A stretch of 64,000 bases of DNA from NCBI GenBank assembly GCA_003153375.1, contig PLYM01000213.1:190-64189 (forward strand), in the 5' to 3' direction. The position numbers and the translations under genes were made by a program. Below the pieces are notes generated by a model, which had not been told where the DNA came from, made no database searches, and was given only the letters and a program-made list of their open reading frames with translations. This DNA comes from Planctomycetaceae bacterium. GTDB taxonomy: Bacteria > Planctomycetota > Planctomycetia > Pirellulales > PALSA-1355. How positions within the stretch are numbered: the stretch's first letter is position 1; every line of letters starts with the position of its first letter. This document shows, in pieces, positions 7,423 to 16,900 of the stretch.

Positions 7423-10248
7423 CTATTCGTCGGATGCTTCGTCGTTGGTTGCGTCGTCGTCCGCGGCTGCTGGTTTGGCGGCTGGCGGCGTGGGGCCCTT
7501 GGGCGCGGCGGCGTCGTTGGCGCCGGCGTTTTCTTCGCGCGGCACGCGGACGATGGCGGCCAGGGTGTCGCCTTCGTCGAGGCTCATGATCCGCACGCCT
7601 TGGGTGTTGCGGCCGATGACGCTGATTTCGCCGGCCACGATGCGCTGCAGCTTGCCGCGGGCGGTCATCATCAACAGCTCGTCGTCGTCGCGCACGCCGG
7701 CCACGCCGATCACCGGTCCGTTGCGATCCGTGGTCTTGATGTCGCGCAGGCCCTTGCCGCCGCGGCGCTGGGTGCGATAGCGATTCGAGGACGAGACTTC
7801 ACCCTCCTCTCCGCCGGCCTCGGTTGTTTCGGGCTCGGCCGCTTCGACTTCGTCCTCGGAAACGATTTCGCTGTCGCCCTCAGCGCCGGTGCTGGCCAAC
7901 GGGCTGTTGGGCCCGAAGGGGGTGCGCTTGCCGTAGCCGTTCTGGCAGGCGGTCAGCATCGTGGCCTCGGGCTCGGCCACGACCATGCCGACCAGGTGGT
8001 CGTCCTTGCCCAGGTTGATGCCTTTGACGCCGCTGGTGTTGCGGCCCATGGGGCGGGCGTCGGCTTCGCTAAAGCGAATGGCCATGCCGCGGGCGGTGGT
8101 CAGCACGACTTCGTCGCCCAGTTTGGTGATCGCCACGTCGACCAGTTCGTCGTCTTCGCGCAGCTTGATGGCGATGATGCCGCCGCGCATGGGACGACTG
8201 AACTTGTCGAGCGCGGTTTTCTTCACCAGGCCGCCGCTGGTGGCCATCATCAGATAATGGTCGGGCAGGCTGAAATCGCGCACAGCGCGGCAGTCGGCCA
8301 CTTTCTCGCCTTCGACGAAGTTGAGCAGATTGACCACGGCCCGGCCGCGGCTCTCGCGGCTGAGTTGCGGCAGGTCATAGACCTTCTGCCAATAGACCTT
8401 GCCACGGTTGGTGAAGAACAGCAGGTAGTCGTGGGTGCTGGCCACGAACAGGTGCTCGATCGGATCTTCCTCTTCGGTCTTGGCTCCCTTCATGCCCTTG
8501 CCGCCGCGATGCTGGGCGCGGTAGGTGCTGGCGGGGGTGCGCTTGATGTAGCCGTTGTGGCTGATCGTGACCACCATGTCTTCTTCGGTGATCAGGTCCT
8601 CCAGATCGATCGAGCCGATCTCCTCGCCGCTGATCTCAGTGCGGCGCTCCTCGCCGTGCTTGCGCTTCAGCTCCAGGCAATCGTCGCGGATCATGCCCAG
8701 GATGATCTTGTCGTCCGACAAAATGCGCAGGTACTCGATGATTTCCTCGAGCAGCTTCTTGTACTCGCCGCCGAGCTTTTCCTGTTCCAGATTGACCAAC
8801 TGGCCGAGGGTCATGCGCAGGATGGCTTCGGCCTGCACGGGGGTCAGCGTGTAGGTGTCGCTGACGCCGCGTTCCGACTGGAACACGGCAAAGCCGGCGT
8901 CGCCCAAGGCGCGCTGCATCATCGAGGCCGGGGCTTCGACCCCCAGCAGCCGGGCCTTGGCCTCGGCCTGGTTGGCCGACGAGCGGATGACGCGAATGAT
9001 CTCGTCGATGTTGGCGTGGGCCAGCAGCAGGCCTTCGACCGTGTGCTTGCGCGCCCGCGCGCGGGCCAGCAGGAACTGGGTGCGGCGGCGAATGACGTTC
9101 AGCCGGTGGCGAATGAACTCTTCGAGCAGCCCCTTGTAGCTCAGGGTGCGCGGCTTGCCGTCGACCAGCGCCAAAAAGATCAGCGAGAACGAATCTTGCA
9201 GCGGCGAGAATTGATAGAGCTGGTTAAGGACGATCTCGGGATCGGCGTCGCGCTTCAGCTCCAGGATCAACCGCACCGGCTCTTTCAGGTCGCTTTCGTT
9301 GCGGATGGCCGAGATGCCCTTGATGCGGTCCTCGTTCACCAGGGCCGCGATGCGCTCTTCGACCCGGTCGCGGGCTTGCTGGAAGGGAATTTCGGTGACG
9401 ACGATGCGAAAGCGGTTCTTGCCGAACTCCTCGATGCGGGCCCGCGCGCGGACGGTGATCGTGCTGCGGCCGGTGTGATAGCCGCGGCGGATGCCGCTGC
9501 GCCCGCAGACGATGCCGCCGGTGGGGAAGTCGGGGCCGGGGCAAATCTCGAGCAGTTCGTCGATCGAAACGTCGGGGTTGTCGATCACGCGGACCAGCGA
9601 TTCGCAGACTTCGCCCAGGTTGTGGGGCGGAATCGAGGTGGCCATGCCGACCGCGATGCCGTTGGCCCCATTGACCAGCAGGTTGGGGAACCGCGAGGGG
9701 AGCACCGTGGGCTCGGTGTGCCGCTCGTCGTAGGTAGGTATATAGTCGACCGTGTCCAGCTTCAGATCGTCGAGCATCAGGGCCGCGATGGCCGACATGC
9801 GTGCTTCGGTATACCGCATGGCGGCGGCGGGCAGCCCGGCGATCGAGCCAAAATTGCCCTGCTTGTCGATCAGCGTGTGCCGCATGTTCCAGTCTTGGGC
9901 CATGCGGACCAGGGTCGGATAGATGATCGCTTCGCCGTGCGGGTGGTAGTTACCGCTGGTGTCGCCGCAGATCTTGGCGCATTTGACCCGGCTGGCGCCT
10001 GGGGTCAGGTTCAGGTCGTTCATGGCGACCAGGATGCGCCGCTGCGAGGGCTTGAGGCCGTCGCGCACGTCGGGCAGCGCGCGGCTGACGATCACGCTCA
10101 TCGAGTAGGTGAGGTAGCTGTCTTTCAGCTCCTCTTCGATGGGCAGATCGATCATTTTGCCTTGATGGTAGTCGGGCCCGGCATGAGAGAAGGCGTCGCC
10201 CTGCGGTTCGATGTCGTCCGCTTCGTTGTCGTTATCGTCGTTGGCCAA
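7423..10248 (-). CDS. gyrA: DNA gyrase subunit A (941 aa)
   Basis: Type II topoisomerase breakage-reunion subunit. '[21 protein letters not shown]' opens the winged-helix region; catalytic Tyr146 is in '[11 protein letters not shown]'. The C-terminal propeller has 'QHRGGKG' in the first blade and a canonical GyrA box 'QRRGGKG' in a later blade, joined by an acidic insert. The track start is a TTG at 10248 preceded by 'AAAGGA'; an in-frame ATG at residue 32 is the alternative. At the quinolone-resistance positions the sequence is '[10 protein letters not shown]', so Ser83 and Asp87 (E. coli numbering) are Ala and Pro. Confidence 0.97.
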   Translation of the reverse strand: MANDDNDNEADDIEPQGDAFSHAGPDYHQGKMIDLPIEEELKDSYLTYSMSVIVSRALPDVRDGLKPSQRRILVAMNDLNLTPGASRVKCAKICGDTSGNYHPHGEAIIYPTLVRMAQDWNMRHTLIDKQGNFGSIAGLPAAAMRYTEARMSAIAALMLDDLKLDTVDYIPTYDERHTEPTVLPSRFPNLLVNGANGIAVGMATSIPPHNLGEVCESLVRVIDNPDVSIDELLEICPGPDFPTGGIVCGRSGIRRGYHTGRSTITVRARARIEEFGKNRFRIVVTEIPFQQARDRVEERIAALVNEDRIKGISAIRNESDLKEPVRLILELKRDADPEIVLNQLYQFSPLQDSFSLIFLALVDGKPRTLSYKGLLEEFIRHRLNVIRRRTQFLLARARARKHTVEGLLLAHANIDEIIRVIRSSANQAEAKARLLGVEAPASMMQRALGDAGFAVFQSERGVSDTYTLTPVQAEAILRMTLGQLVNLEQEKLGGEYKKLLEEIIEYLRILSDDKIILGMIRDDCLELKRKHGEERRTEISGEEIGSIDLEDLITEEDMVVTISHNGYIKRTPASTYRAQHRGGKGMKGAKTEEEDPIEHLFVASTHDYLLFFTNRGKVYWQKVYDLPQLSRESRGRAVVNLLNFVEGEKVADCRAVRDFSLPDHYLMMATSGGLVKKTALDKFSRPMRGGIIAIKLREDDELVDVAITKLGDEVVLTTARGMAIRFSEADARPMGRNTSGVKGINLGKDDHLVGMVVAEPEATMLTACQNGYGKRTPFGPNSPLASTGAEGDSEIVSEDEVEAAEPETTEAGGEEGEVSSSNRYRTQRRGGKGLRDIKTTDRNGPVIGVAGVRDDDELLMMTARGKLQRIVAGEISVIGRNTQGVRIMSLDEGDTLAAIVRVPREENAGANDAAAPKGPTPPAAKPAAADDDATNDEASDE

Positions 10249-10748
10249 AACCGGTCCTTTCAGGCAACTTCCGTCAGGCGACCACGACCCTGTGGCCCCC
10301 CAGAAAAACCCCGCCCAGAGGCGGGTCCCAGCAGAGAGAGAATTCTATCGGTTTGCCCCCCCGCCGACAACGCGTGATGGGCGGCGGGGGCTGTTTGTAA
10401 GTGCCCATGCCAGAGCGGTTTGCGAAGGGGGCCGCGGAGGTTGGATCAGCCACAGAGCAGCGGATCGTCGAGCCCCGCAAATTTCGCCCAGTTTGCCGCA
10501 GTTCCTAGTCGACGTTGGACGGTTGGGTGCCATGCCCACGCTCGCGTGGGCATGCTTGTGAAGGGGGTGAGCAAGGTCGAGCCGGTACTGGAATTTCACC
10601 GGGCGGTAGAACGCACTTGGGTTTGTCGCGGGACGGCGACAGGTCGCTTGGGCACGGGCGATTCAGTCCTGTGCGGCAAGGTTTCGGTACAATAGTCGGT
10701 CCTGCGACGACGCAAACGTTCTCAATCGCACGAAGAAATGGATGCATC
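10249..10748. other. 500-nt divergent intergenic region
   Basis: This region separates gyrA (minus) from the nucleosidase-domain gene (plus). It contains the hairpin at 10531-10554 and a possible -10 'TACAAT' at 10688-10693 facing the plus-strand gene, without a clear -35. No convincing coding frame is seen. Confidence 0.4.
10531..10554. repeat. 10-bp perfect hairpin 'CATGCCCACG'
   Basis: The arms CATGCCCACG and CGTGGGCATG flank the tetraloop CTCG. There is no T-tract. It looks like a REP-type palindrome. A related GTGGGCC hairpin occurs at 37840. Whether it recurs genome-wide cannot be told from this window. Confidence 0.55.
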
Positions 10749-12515
10749 ATGTCAATGAGCTGGCGCGTAACACTTGAGACATTGCTCGCGCAATTCCAAA
10801 CTGCCGCTTCACGGTCTCAATGTCTGCACCACATGCTCGTGGAAGTTGCAGACGACGAACGTGACAAATTGACTGGTCCGGAATGGTTCAATCCGTACGA
10901 GAGTAAGATTCGCTTCGTGGATGGCCAGCCGCAGTATGGAAAATGGGACTTGTCCAAATCTACTTTTCTGCCCGGAATCAGTCCGGGCTTTCGAGAACCA
11001 AATCCGGACGAAAAGTTCGATGAAAAAGATTCCGGCAGGGTAGTGAAAGATCTGTCGGGCGTAGTTCGCGCAGTTAAAGTTCCGATGACGCTTCGCCAAG
11101 GATTCTATTGTGGCGTGGCGTCCGACATCGTTTCGTCCTTTGAGTCGTTGGCCGATGCGGCTGCGAGCGCGATCGCGGGATCGAGCAATCTTGATGAGCA
11201 CGTATTCGGCTCGGATCTAAGCGACATTTTTCGACATCCGCGAGGCGGTGTGCGTTACCTATTCGGTGACGTGCCAGTTGCTCCCGAACACTTTATCGCA
11301 CAGGGATGGCAAGCTGGAGTTCTGGCATTTCCGGCTGGTGTGCTGATTGACGTTCCGATATCTGAAAGTATGCCCAACGCAAGCAATTGGGTGCTCATGC
11401 TCCACCGACTGGGCTGGCGTCATGTGGATGGCAGCGCGCTAAGAGCACGACGGTTCGCTTGGGAGGGGACAACTGAAGTCGCGTTAGAGTTGCTCACTCA
11501 CGGCGAAGCGGGAAGTCTCGCTGGCGCGTCTGAGCGTTTCGCCAAAATCTCGCGATATTCCTTCTATTCTATTTTAGGCACAAAGGATGCGCCTCTAGAC
11601 GTAAATCTGGCGTCGGTATTCGCGATTCAGATGCTTTTGAGCGACCTATCGACAAAAGAGCCGCAGAAGGAGCAGGCGCGTGATGCCGCAGTCGATTACA
11701 CCAAAGAGAAGTGGAAGCACCTTGTATTGCCCGCGTTGCGCGTCGTCAATGAGGACGAGGCGCTCGAAGCATGCACGCCAAGAGTTGGGATTCTTGTCGC
11801 CACCGACGTGGAGAAGGACGCCGTCCTGAAGAAAATGCGGCCTCCGGCTAACAAGCGCGGAGTGTTGCAAGTTTATTCGGGACGCAACACCTACTATCTG
11901 GGGCGACTGGGCGTGACGAATGTGGTTCTCTGCATGACTGCCATGGGATCATCTGGAAGAGATGCATCAACTATCGTTACCGTTGAACTGATACAAGCGT
12001 GGAAACCGGCCGCAGTGATTATGGTGGGAATCGCATTTGGCAAAGACGCCACCAAACAGCGGATCGGAACGGTGCTTGTGTCGGACAAGGTTCTCTCCTA
12101 CGAGCAGCAACGCATTGGCAAAGACTCAAGCGAAGACCGTGGTAACGAACCATTAGCCGGAACGGTATTACTGAACCGATTTCGAAACGTCGTTGGATGG
12201 GATTTCAAATCACCGGACGGGCAGAAGTGTAGCTTCCAGGTGGGGCCGGTACTCTCGGGGGAAAAGCTTGTCGACAACGTCGAGTTCAAGAATAGCCTAT
12301 TCGATCGGTTCCCGACGGCAATCGGCGGTGAGATGGAGGGTGCAGGCGTGGCTGCGTCGGCTGCCCGGAATGGCTGCGAGTGGATTGTCGTAAAGGGAAT
12401 CTGTGATTGGGGAGATGGATCAAAAACGAAAGTGCACCAGGAGTTCGCAGCGGCGGCCTCTATCGACCTCGTTGAGCATGTTCTGAACCAATTGGGGGCT
12501 CTTGATTCACTGTAG
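10749..12515 (+). CDS. unknown N-terminal domain fused to a C-terminal nucleosidase/phosphorylase domain (588 aa)
   Basis: ATG 10749 begins 'MSMSWRVTLETLLAQF'; the longer track ORF extends into non-coding sequence. Residues about 1-340 match nothing I recognise and lack signal peptide or membrane segments. Residues about 344-585 show the MTA/SAH nucleosidase / purine nucleoside phosphorylase fold: 'RVGILVATDVEKDAV' at the start, the 'VGIAFGKD' glycine loop, 'GGEMEGAG' (Glu528-Glu530, nucleoside-binding Glu-Met-Glu), and 'VKGICDWGDGSK' with candidate acid Asp553. This 'GICDW.D..K' form is typical of nucleosidase domains attached to conflict or NLR-like proteins, not housekeeping Pfs. Codon use is more A/T-rich than its neighbours, which suggests transfer. 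It is a solitary gene with large flanking spacers. An antiviral nucleosidase effector is an inference. Confidence 0.8.
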   Translation: MSMSWRVTLETLLAQFQTAASRSQCLHHMLVEVADDERDKLTGPEWFNPYESKIRFVDGQPQYGKWDLSKSTFLPGISPGFREPNPDEKFDEKDSGRVVKDLSGVVRAVKVPMTLRQGFYCGVASDIVSSFESLADAAASAIAGSSNLDEHVFGSDLSDIFRHPRGGVRYLFGDVPVAPEHFIAQGWQAGVLAFPAGVLIDVPISESMPNASNWVLMLHRLGWRHVDGSALRARRFAWEGTTEVALELLTHGEAGSLAGASERFAKISRYSFYSILGTKDAPLDVNLASVFAIQMLLSDLSTKEPQKEQARDAAVDYTKEKWKHLVLPALRVVNEDEALEACTPRVGILVATDVEKDAVLKKMRPPANKRGVLQVYSGRNTYYLGRLGVTNVVLCMTAMGSSGRDASTIVTVELIQAWKPAAVIMVGIAFGKDATKQRIGTVLVSDKVLSYEQQRIGKDSSEDRGNEPLAGTVLLNRFRNVVGWDFKSPDGQKCSFQVGPVLSGEKLVDNVEFKNSLFDRFPTAIGGEMEGAGVAASAARNGCEWIVVKGICDWGDGSKTKVHQEFAAAASIDLVEHVLNQLGALDSL

Positions 12516-12656
12516 ATCGTTTTTTGGACCGACTCGCATTTGTGGGCATTGCACTGACATGGTCGAGTGACGTGGCGCTTTTCGGGATGTTGCACGGGCG
12601 CGCGACTACGATGAAAGAAACGTGTTTGTGGCGAAACGGACTTAGGAGAGTTGACA

Positions 12657-13523
12657 ATGTTGGTGCAACGGGTGAAAACGACCGGCAGATTCTGGCTCGC
12701 AGGACTTGCAGTTGCCTGCGCGGGCCTGGCCCGGGCGGACGATGCCGAGTGGGCCATCTACGTGATGAAGGCGGATGGCAGTGCGGCGCGGCGGGTGTGT
12801 CGGGTGGAGGGGTTTTTGGCGCATGGTTCGGCCCGATGGTCTCATGATGGCAAGCGGCTGGCGTTTGATGTCAGTGGCGGGCCGAACGGGGCGCGGAAGA
12901 TTTTTGTGGTCGACGTGACGGGGGAGAGCTTGCGCGAGATCGGCGAGAACGCGGCCACGCCGGATTGGGCGCCGGACGACAAGCAGTTGATCTTCATGCG
13001 GTTCGGCGGCGAGCCGAGCACCTGGGTGCAGAATCTCGACGGCCAGGGACTGACGCGGCTGGCGGCGGCGACGTGCGCCCATTGGTCGGCTGACGGAAAC
13101 CAGATTCTGTTCATGGACGCGGCCGAGCGCAGCCTGTTGTCGCTCGACCTGGCCAGCGAAGATCAACGCGTGCTGCTGGAGGGGAAATATGCACGGATCG
13201 AGCCGGGCTTCGATTGGTCGCCCGACGCGAAGCGGGTGGCGATGATCGGCGTCTATCCGAACGACAGCCGCGAGCTGTTGATTCTCGAAGCCGACGGCAG
13301 CCAACGCGTCCGGCTCGACAAGGGTCGGCTCGAGGGGGCGGTCAGTTGGTCGCCGGACGGCAAGCGGCTGGCCATGTCGGTCGACTTCAAGGTTGTGATT
13401 CTCGACGCCGACGGCAACGCGCCGGCTGGCATCGTGCCGGGGCAGACCGGCCGCAGCACCGACCCGGCCTGGTCGCCGGATGGCAAGTGGCTGGTGTTCG
13501 GCAGCGATCGGGCGGCGGAGTAG
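12657..13523 (+). CDS. secreted TolB-like beta-propeller protein (288 aa)
   Basis: ATG 12657 follows 'AGGAGAG' by 7 nt; the track's TTG at 12651 is less likely. The signal peptide 'FWLAGLAVACAGLARADD' leads into repeated WD40-like/PD40 blades, each with the pattern 'W..DGK.L.F': 'RWSHDGKRLAFD', 'DWAPDDKQLIFM', 'HWSADGNQILFM', 'DWSPDAKRVAMI', 'SWSPDGKRLAMS', 'AWSPDGKWLVFG'. Six blades resemble the TolB C-terminal domain, without the TolB N-terminal domain. It probably acts in the periplasm as a binding scaffold. Its partner is unknown. Confidence 0.8.
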   Translation: MLVQRVKTTGRFWLAGLAVACAGLARADDAEWAIYVMKADGSAARRVCRVEGFLAHGSARWSHDGKRLAFDVSGGPNGARKIFVVDVTGESLREIGENAATPDWAPDDKQLIFMRFGGEPSTWVQNLDGQGLTRLAAATCAHWSADGNQILFMDAAERSLLSLDLASEDQRVLLEGKYARIEPGFDWSPDAKRVAMIGVYPNDSRELLILEADGSQRVRLDKGRLEGAVSWSPDGKRLAMSVDFKVVILDADGNAPAGIVPGQTGRSTDPAWSPDGKWLVFGSDRAAE

Positions 13524-13918
13524 TTCGGCGCACGGCGCTCAAGGCGCCTTGGTCCGCGGCTAATTTGCTGCCGGCAGGGCTCTCGATTCATCCGGTGGGT
13601 TGGCGGGCAATTTCCCTGCAATTTCCCGGGTTTCCTCCGCTGTTGGGGGGCGAGGGATGCCGAAACAATCGGCAGAACCGCACGAATAAAAGCTACCGAT
13701 CCGGTGGCTTACGCCTTTTGGTGTGCTATTCGGCGCGCCCTGGCGGTCAGGTGACCTAGGTTTGGTCAAATCCCGCGTCCTACCGCTATTTTCCGCGCGC
13801 TATCCCACCAGCGAGTTGGCCCCCACGGGCGGCTTGCCGAACGAACCCCACGAATTCACGTTGCCCGGCCGCTGACGGTCACGGGCGATGTCACACCCCA
13901 GGGCAGAGATACCAAACC
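13524..13918. other. 395-nt intergenic region, nothing specific seen
   Basis: This stretch lies between the propeller gene and the giant beta-helix gene. The 69-aa minus ORF and other short ORFs in the track have no supporting start signals. A weak inverted match around 'GCTACCGATCCGGTGGC' (about 13691) is the only structure noted. It presumably contains the promoter of the giant gene. Confidence 0.35.
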
Positions 13919-16900
13919 ATGTTTTCGAAATTCCGCTCAGGTCCAAAAAAGTCGAAGCCGTCGAAGAAGCCCGCCAAGCGTGCGCTGAATTTGGAACATT
14001 TGGAACGGCGGTTGGCCCTGACCTCGTTCGCGGTATTGAATCTCGACGACAGTGGCGCGGGCTCGTTGCGACAAGCGATGTTGGACGCCAATGCCAACGT
14101 GGGCGCCGACGTCATCGACTTCAACATCTCCGGCACGATTCTTTTGACCAGCGGCGCTCTGCCCACGTTGACCGACCAGGTGTCGATCGAAGGCAACACG
14201 GCGACCAGCTTCACGTCGTCGCCAGTGGTCGAAATCGATTGCAACGGCTTGGGCGGCCTGACGTTTGATTCCGGAGCGGCCGACTCGGCGCTCGTCTCGC
14301 TGGCCGTCGTCAACGCCAGCGGCAACGGCGTGACGCTCAACGGCGCGGGCGGCATGACGATCAGCGGCAATTACATCGGCATGGACCTCAACGGCTCGAC
14401 GATTGAAGCCAACGCGGGCAATGGCTTGGAGCTCGACGCTTCGAGCGGCAACACGATCGTCGGCAACCTGATCAGCGGCAACCAGGGCAGCGGCTTGCTG
14501 CTCGATGCGGCCAACAACAACATCATTACGACGAACCAGATCGGCACCAACTCGATCGGAATCTCGAAGCGCGGCAACCTGCAGAACGGCCTGTATCTCA
14601 CCGACGGTTCGCAGGGCAACACGATCGGCGAGGTGGGCGCGGGCAACACGATCTCGGGCAACGCCGGCCACGGCGTGCTGATCGCCGGCCTGGCCACCGC
14701 CAATACGCTGGGCGGCAACTTCATCGGCACCGATGTGACCGGCACATTGGCCCTGGGCAACAGCCTGGACGGCGTGGCCATCGTGAGCGCCAATGGGAAC
14801 GTGGTCGGACAGACCGATCCCACCTCAGGCGTGACCTATTACAACGCCAGCCTGGCCTCGCTCCAGCAGCCCGTCGCGACCTGGCAGGGCATTCGGGCAG
14901 CCGATTCGCCGGGCCAGTACCTGATCACCGGCACGACGGAGTCCCAGCAGGGGTTGTTGTTCGAAGGGACGATCGCGGGCGTGGGCACCTCGTACCTGGT
15001 CAATTTCCCGGACGCCGCCACCACGAGCGTCTACGGCCCCGACAACCTGGGCAACGGCAATCTGAACCTGGTCGGCAGCTACAAGAACTCCGACGCCAGC
15101 ACGGCGGATGTGAAGGTCAACGGCTTCTTGTTCTCGGGCACGACCGCCGACCTGTCGAACAGCGCCAACTATCAGACGATCGACCATCCGGGCGCCGAGT
15201 TCAACTATGTTCACAGCACGATGGGTGGACTGGTCGTCGGGAACTACGACAGCCAACCCGATCACGGCTTGGGCGGTCTGCCGCTGGGTCCGGGTCATGC
15301 TTACATTTACGACGCCAATACCCAGTCGTTCCTCACCGACGTCGTCTATCCGGGATCGGTGAGCAACACGGCCTATGGCATTTGGTACAACGGCGGCACC
15401 AGCTATACGATCGTCGGTAGCTATAGCGACGGCTTCGTCAACAACTTCGACGATCAAGGCTTGCCGATCGGCACGGCCTACATGGTCGACTACGACTCGG
15501 CCACCGGCGACTTCACGAACTGGGCTTCGTTCACCTATCCCGGCGGCTTGAATTTCGTGAGCCACTTCGACGGCATCAGCAGCGTGCAGCCGGGCGTCTA
15601 CACGCTGAGCGCCGACTCGGTGCAGATCGGCGGCGGCAGCAACCTGCTGCAGGGTTCGTTCGTGACCGTCACGCGGAATCAAGACGGCACGTTCGGTCCG
15701 GCCACGTGGGTGAATCTGAACTATCCGGGCATCGACCCCAGCACGACCATCGCCAGCTCGAACTCGGTGTACGGCAACCAGGCGGTCGGCGTGGTGTTTG
15801 GCGCCGGATCGCCCTTCTCGTTCCAGGCCACGGTGAACACCGGACCGCAATTGTCGAACGTGATCAGCGGCAACGGACTGAACGGCGTCGAGATCTATGG
15901 CGCCAACAACAACACGGTCGGCCTGAACTATATCGGCACCGACGTGACGGGTGCTGCCGACCTGGGCAACCTGGGCAACGGCATTCTGATGATGTATGCC
16001 GCCCAAGGAAACACCATCGGCGGCAGCGGTCTGAGCAACACGATCTCGGGCAACGATTGCCACGGCATCCTGGTGACCAACGGCGCCACGGCCAACACCG
16101 TCGCCAGCAACTTCATTGGCACCGATGCGACGGGCACGGCCACGATTGGCAACGGCATCGACGGCGTGGCGATCGTCAGCGCCAGCGGCAATACGATCGG
16201 CAACATCAACCCGGTCACGAGCGTCGTCTACAACACGGCCGCCGAGGCCAGCCAGGTGAACCCCGTCAGTGGCTGGCAAGGCATTCGCGAATCGGACACG
16301 GCCGGTCAGTACCTGATGACGGGCACCTCGGGTTTGAACGGCTTGTTGTTCGACGGCACGATGGCCGGCGATGGCACGTCCTACCTGGTCAACTACCCGA
16401 ACGCGTACAGCACGAGCGTTTATGGCCCCGACAACCTGGGCAGTGGCAACCTTCGCCTGGTTGGCAGTTACCGCAACTCGGACTACACCACGGCGTCGGT
16501 AGCCGTCAACGGCTTTGTGTTCGAGGGCACGACCGCCAATCTGGGCGATCCCGACTACTATCGCACGATCGACTATCCGGGTGCCAAGTACAACTTCATC
16601 CACAGCACCGCGGGCGGGCTGGTGGTGGGCAACTACGACAGCTCGGCCAACGTGGACGGCACCGACGTGCCGCTGGGCGCCGGCCATGCGTTCCTTTATG
16701 ACCTGGCCACCGCCACGTTCCTGCCCGACGTGGTCTATCCGGGCTCGATCAACGATACGGCCTATGGCATCTGGTACAACGGCGGCACCAGCTATACGAT
16801 CGCCGGCAGCTATACCATTCCGAGCGGCCAACAGACGCTGGCCAGCGCGTACCTGGTCGACTACGACTCGGCCACCGGCACCTACTCGAACTGGACCTCG

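Noticed and set aside
6244-10377. 1377-aa open frame on the plus strand across gmd and gyrA
   Set aside because: It is the antisense shadow of two certain genes. The translation is Ala/Gly/His/Asp-rich without domains, as expected for the complement of GC-rich codons.
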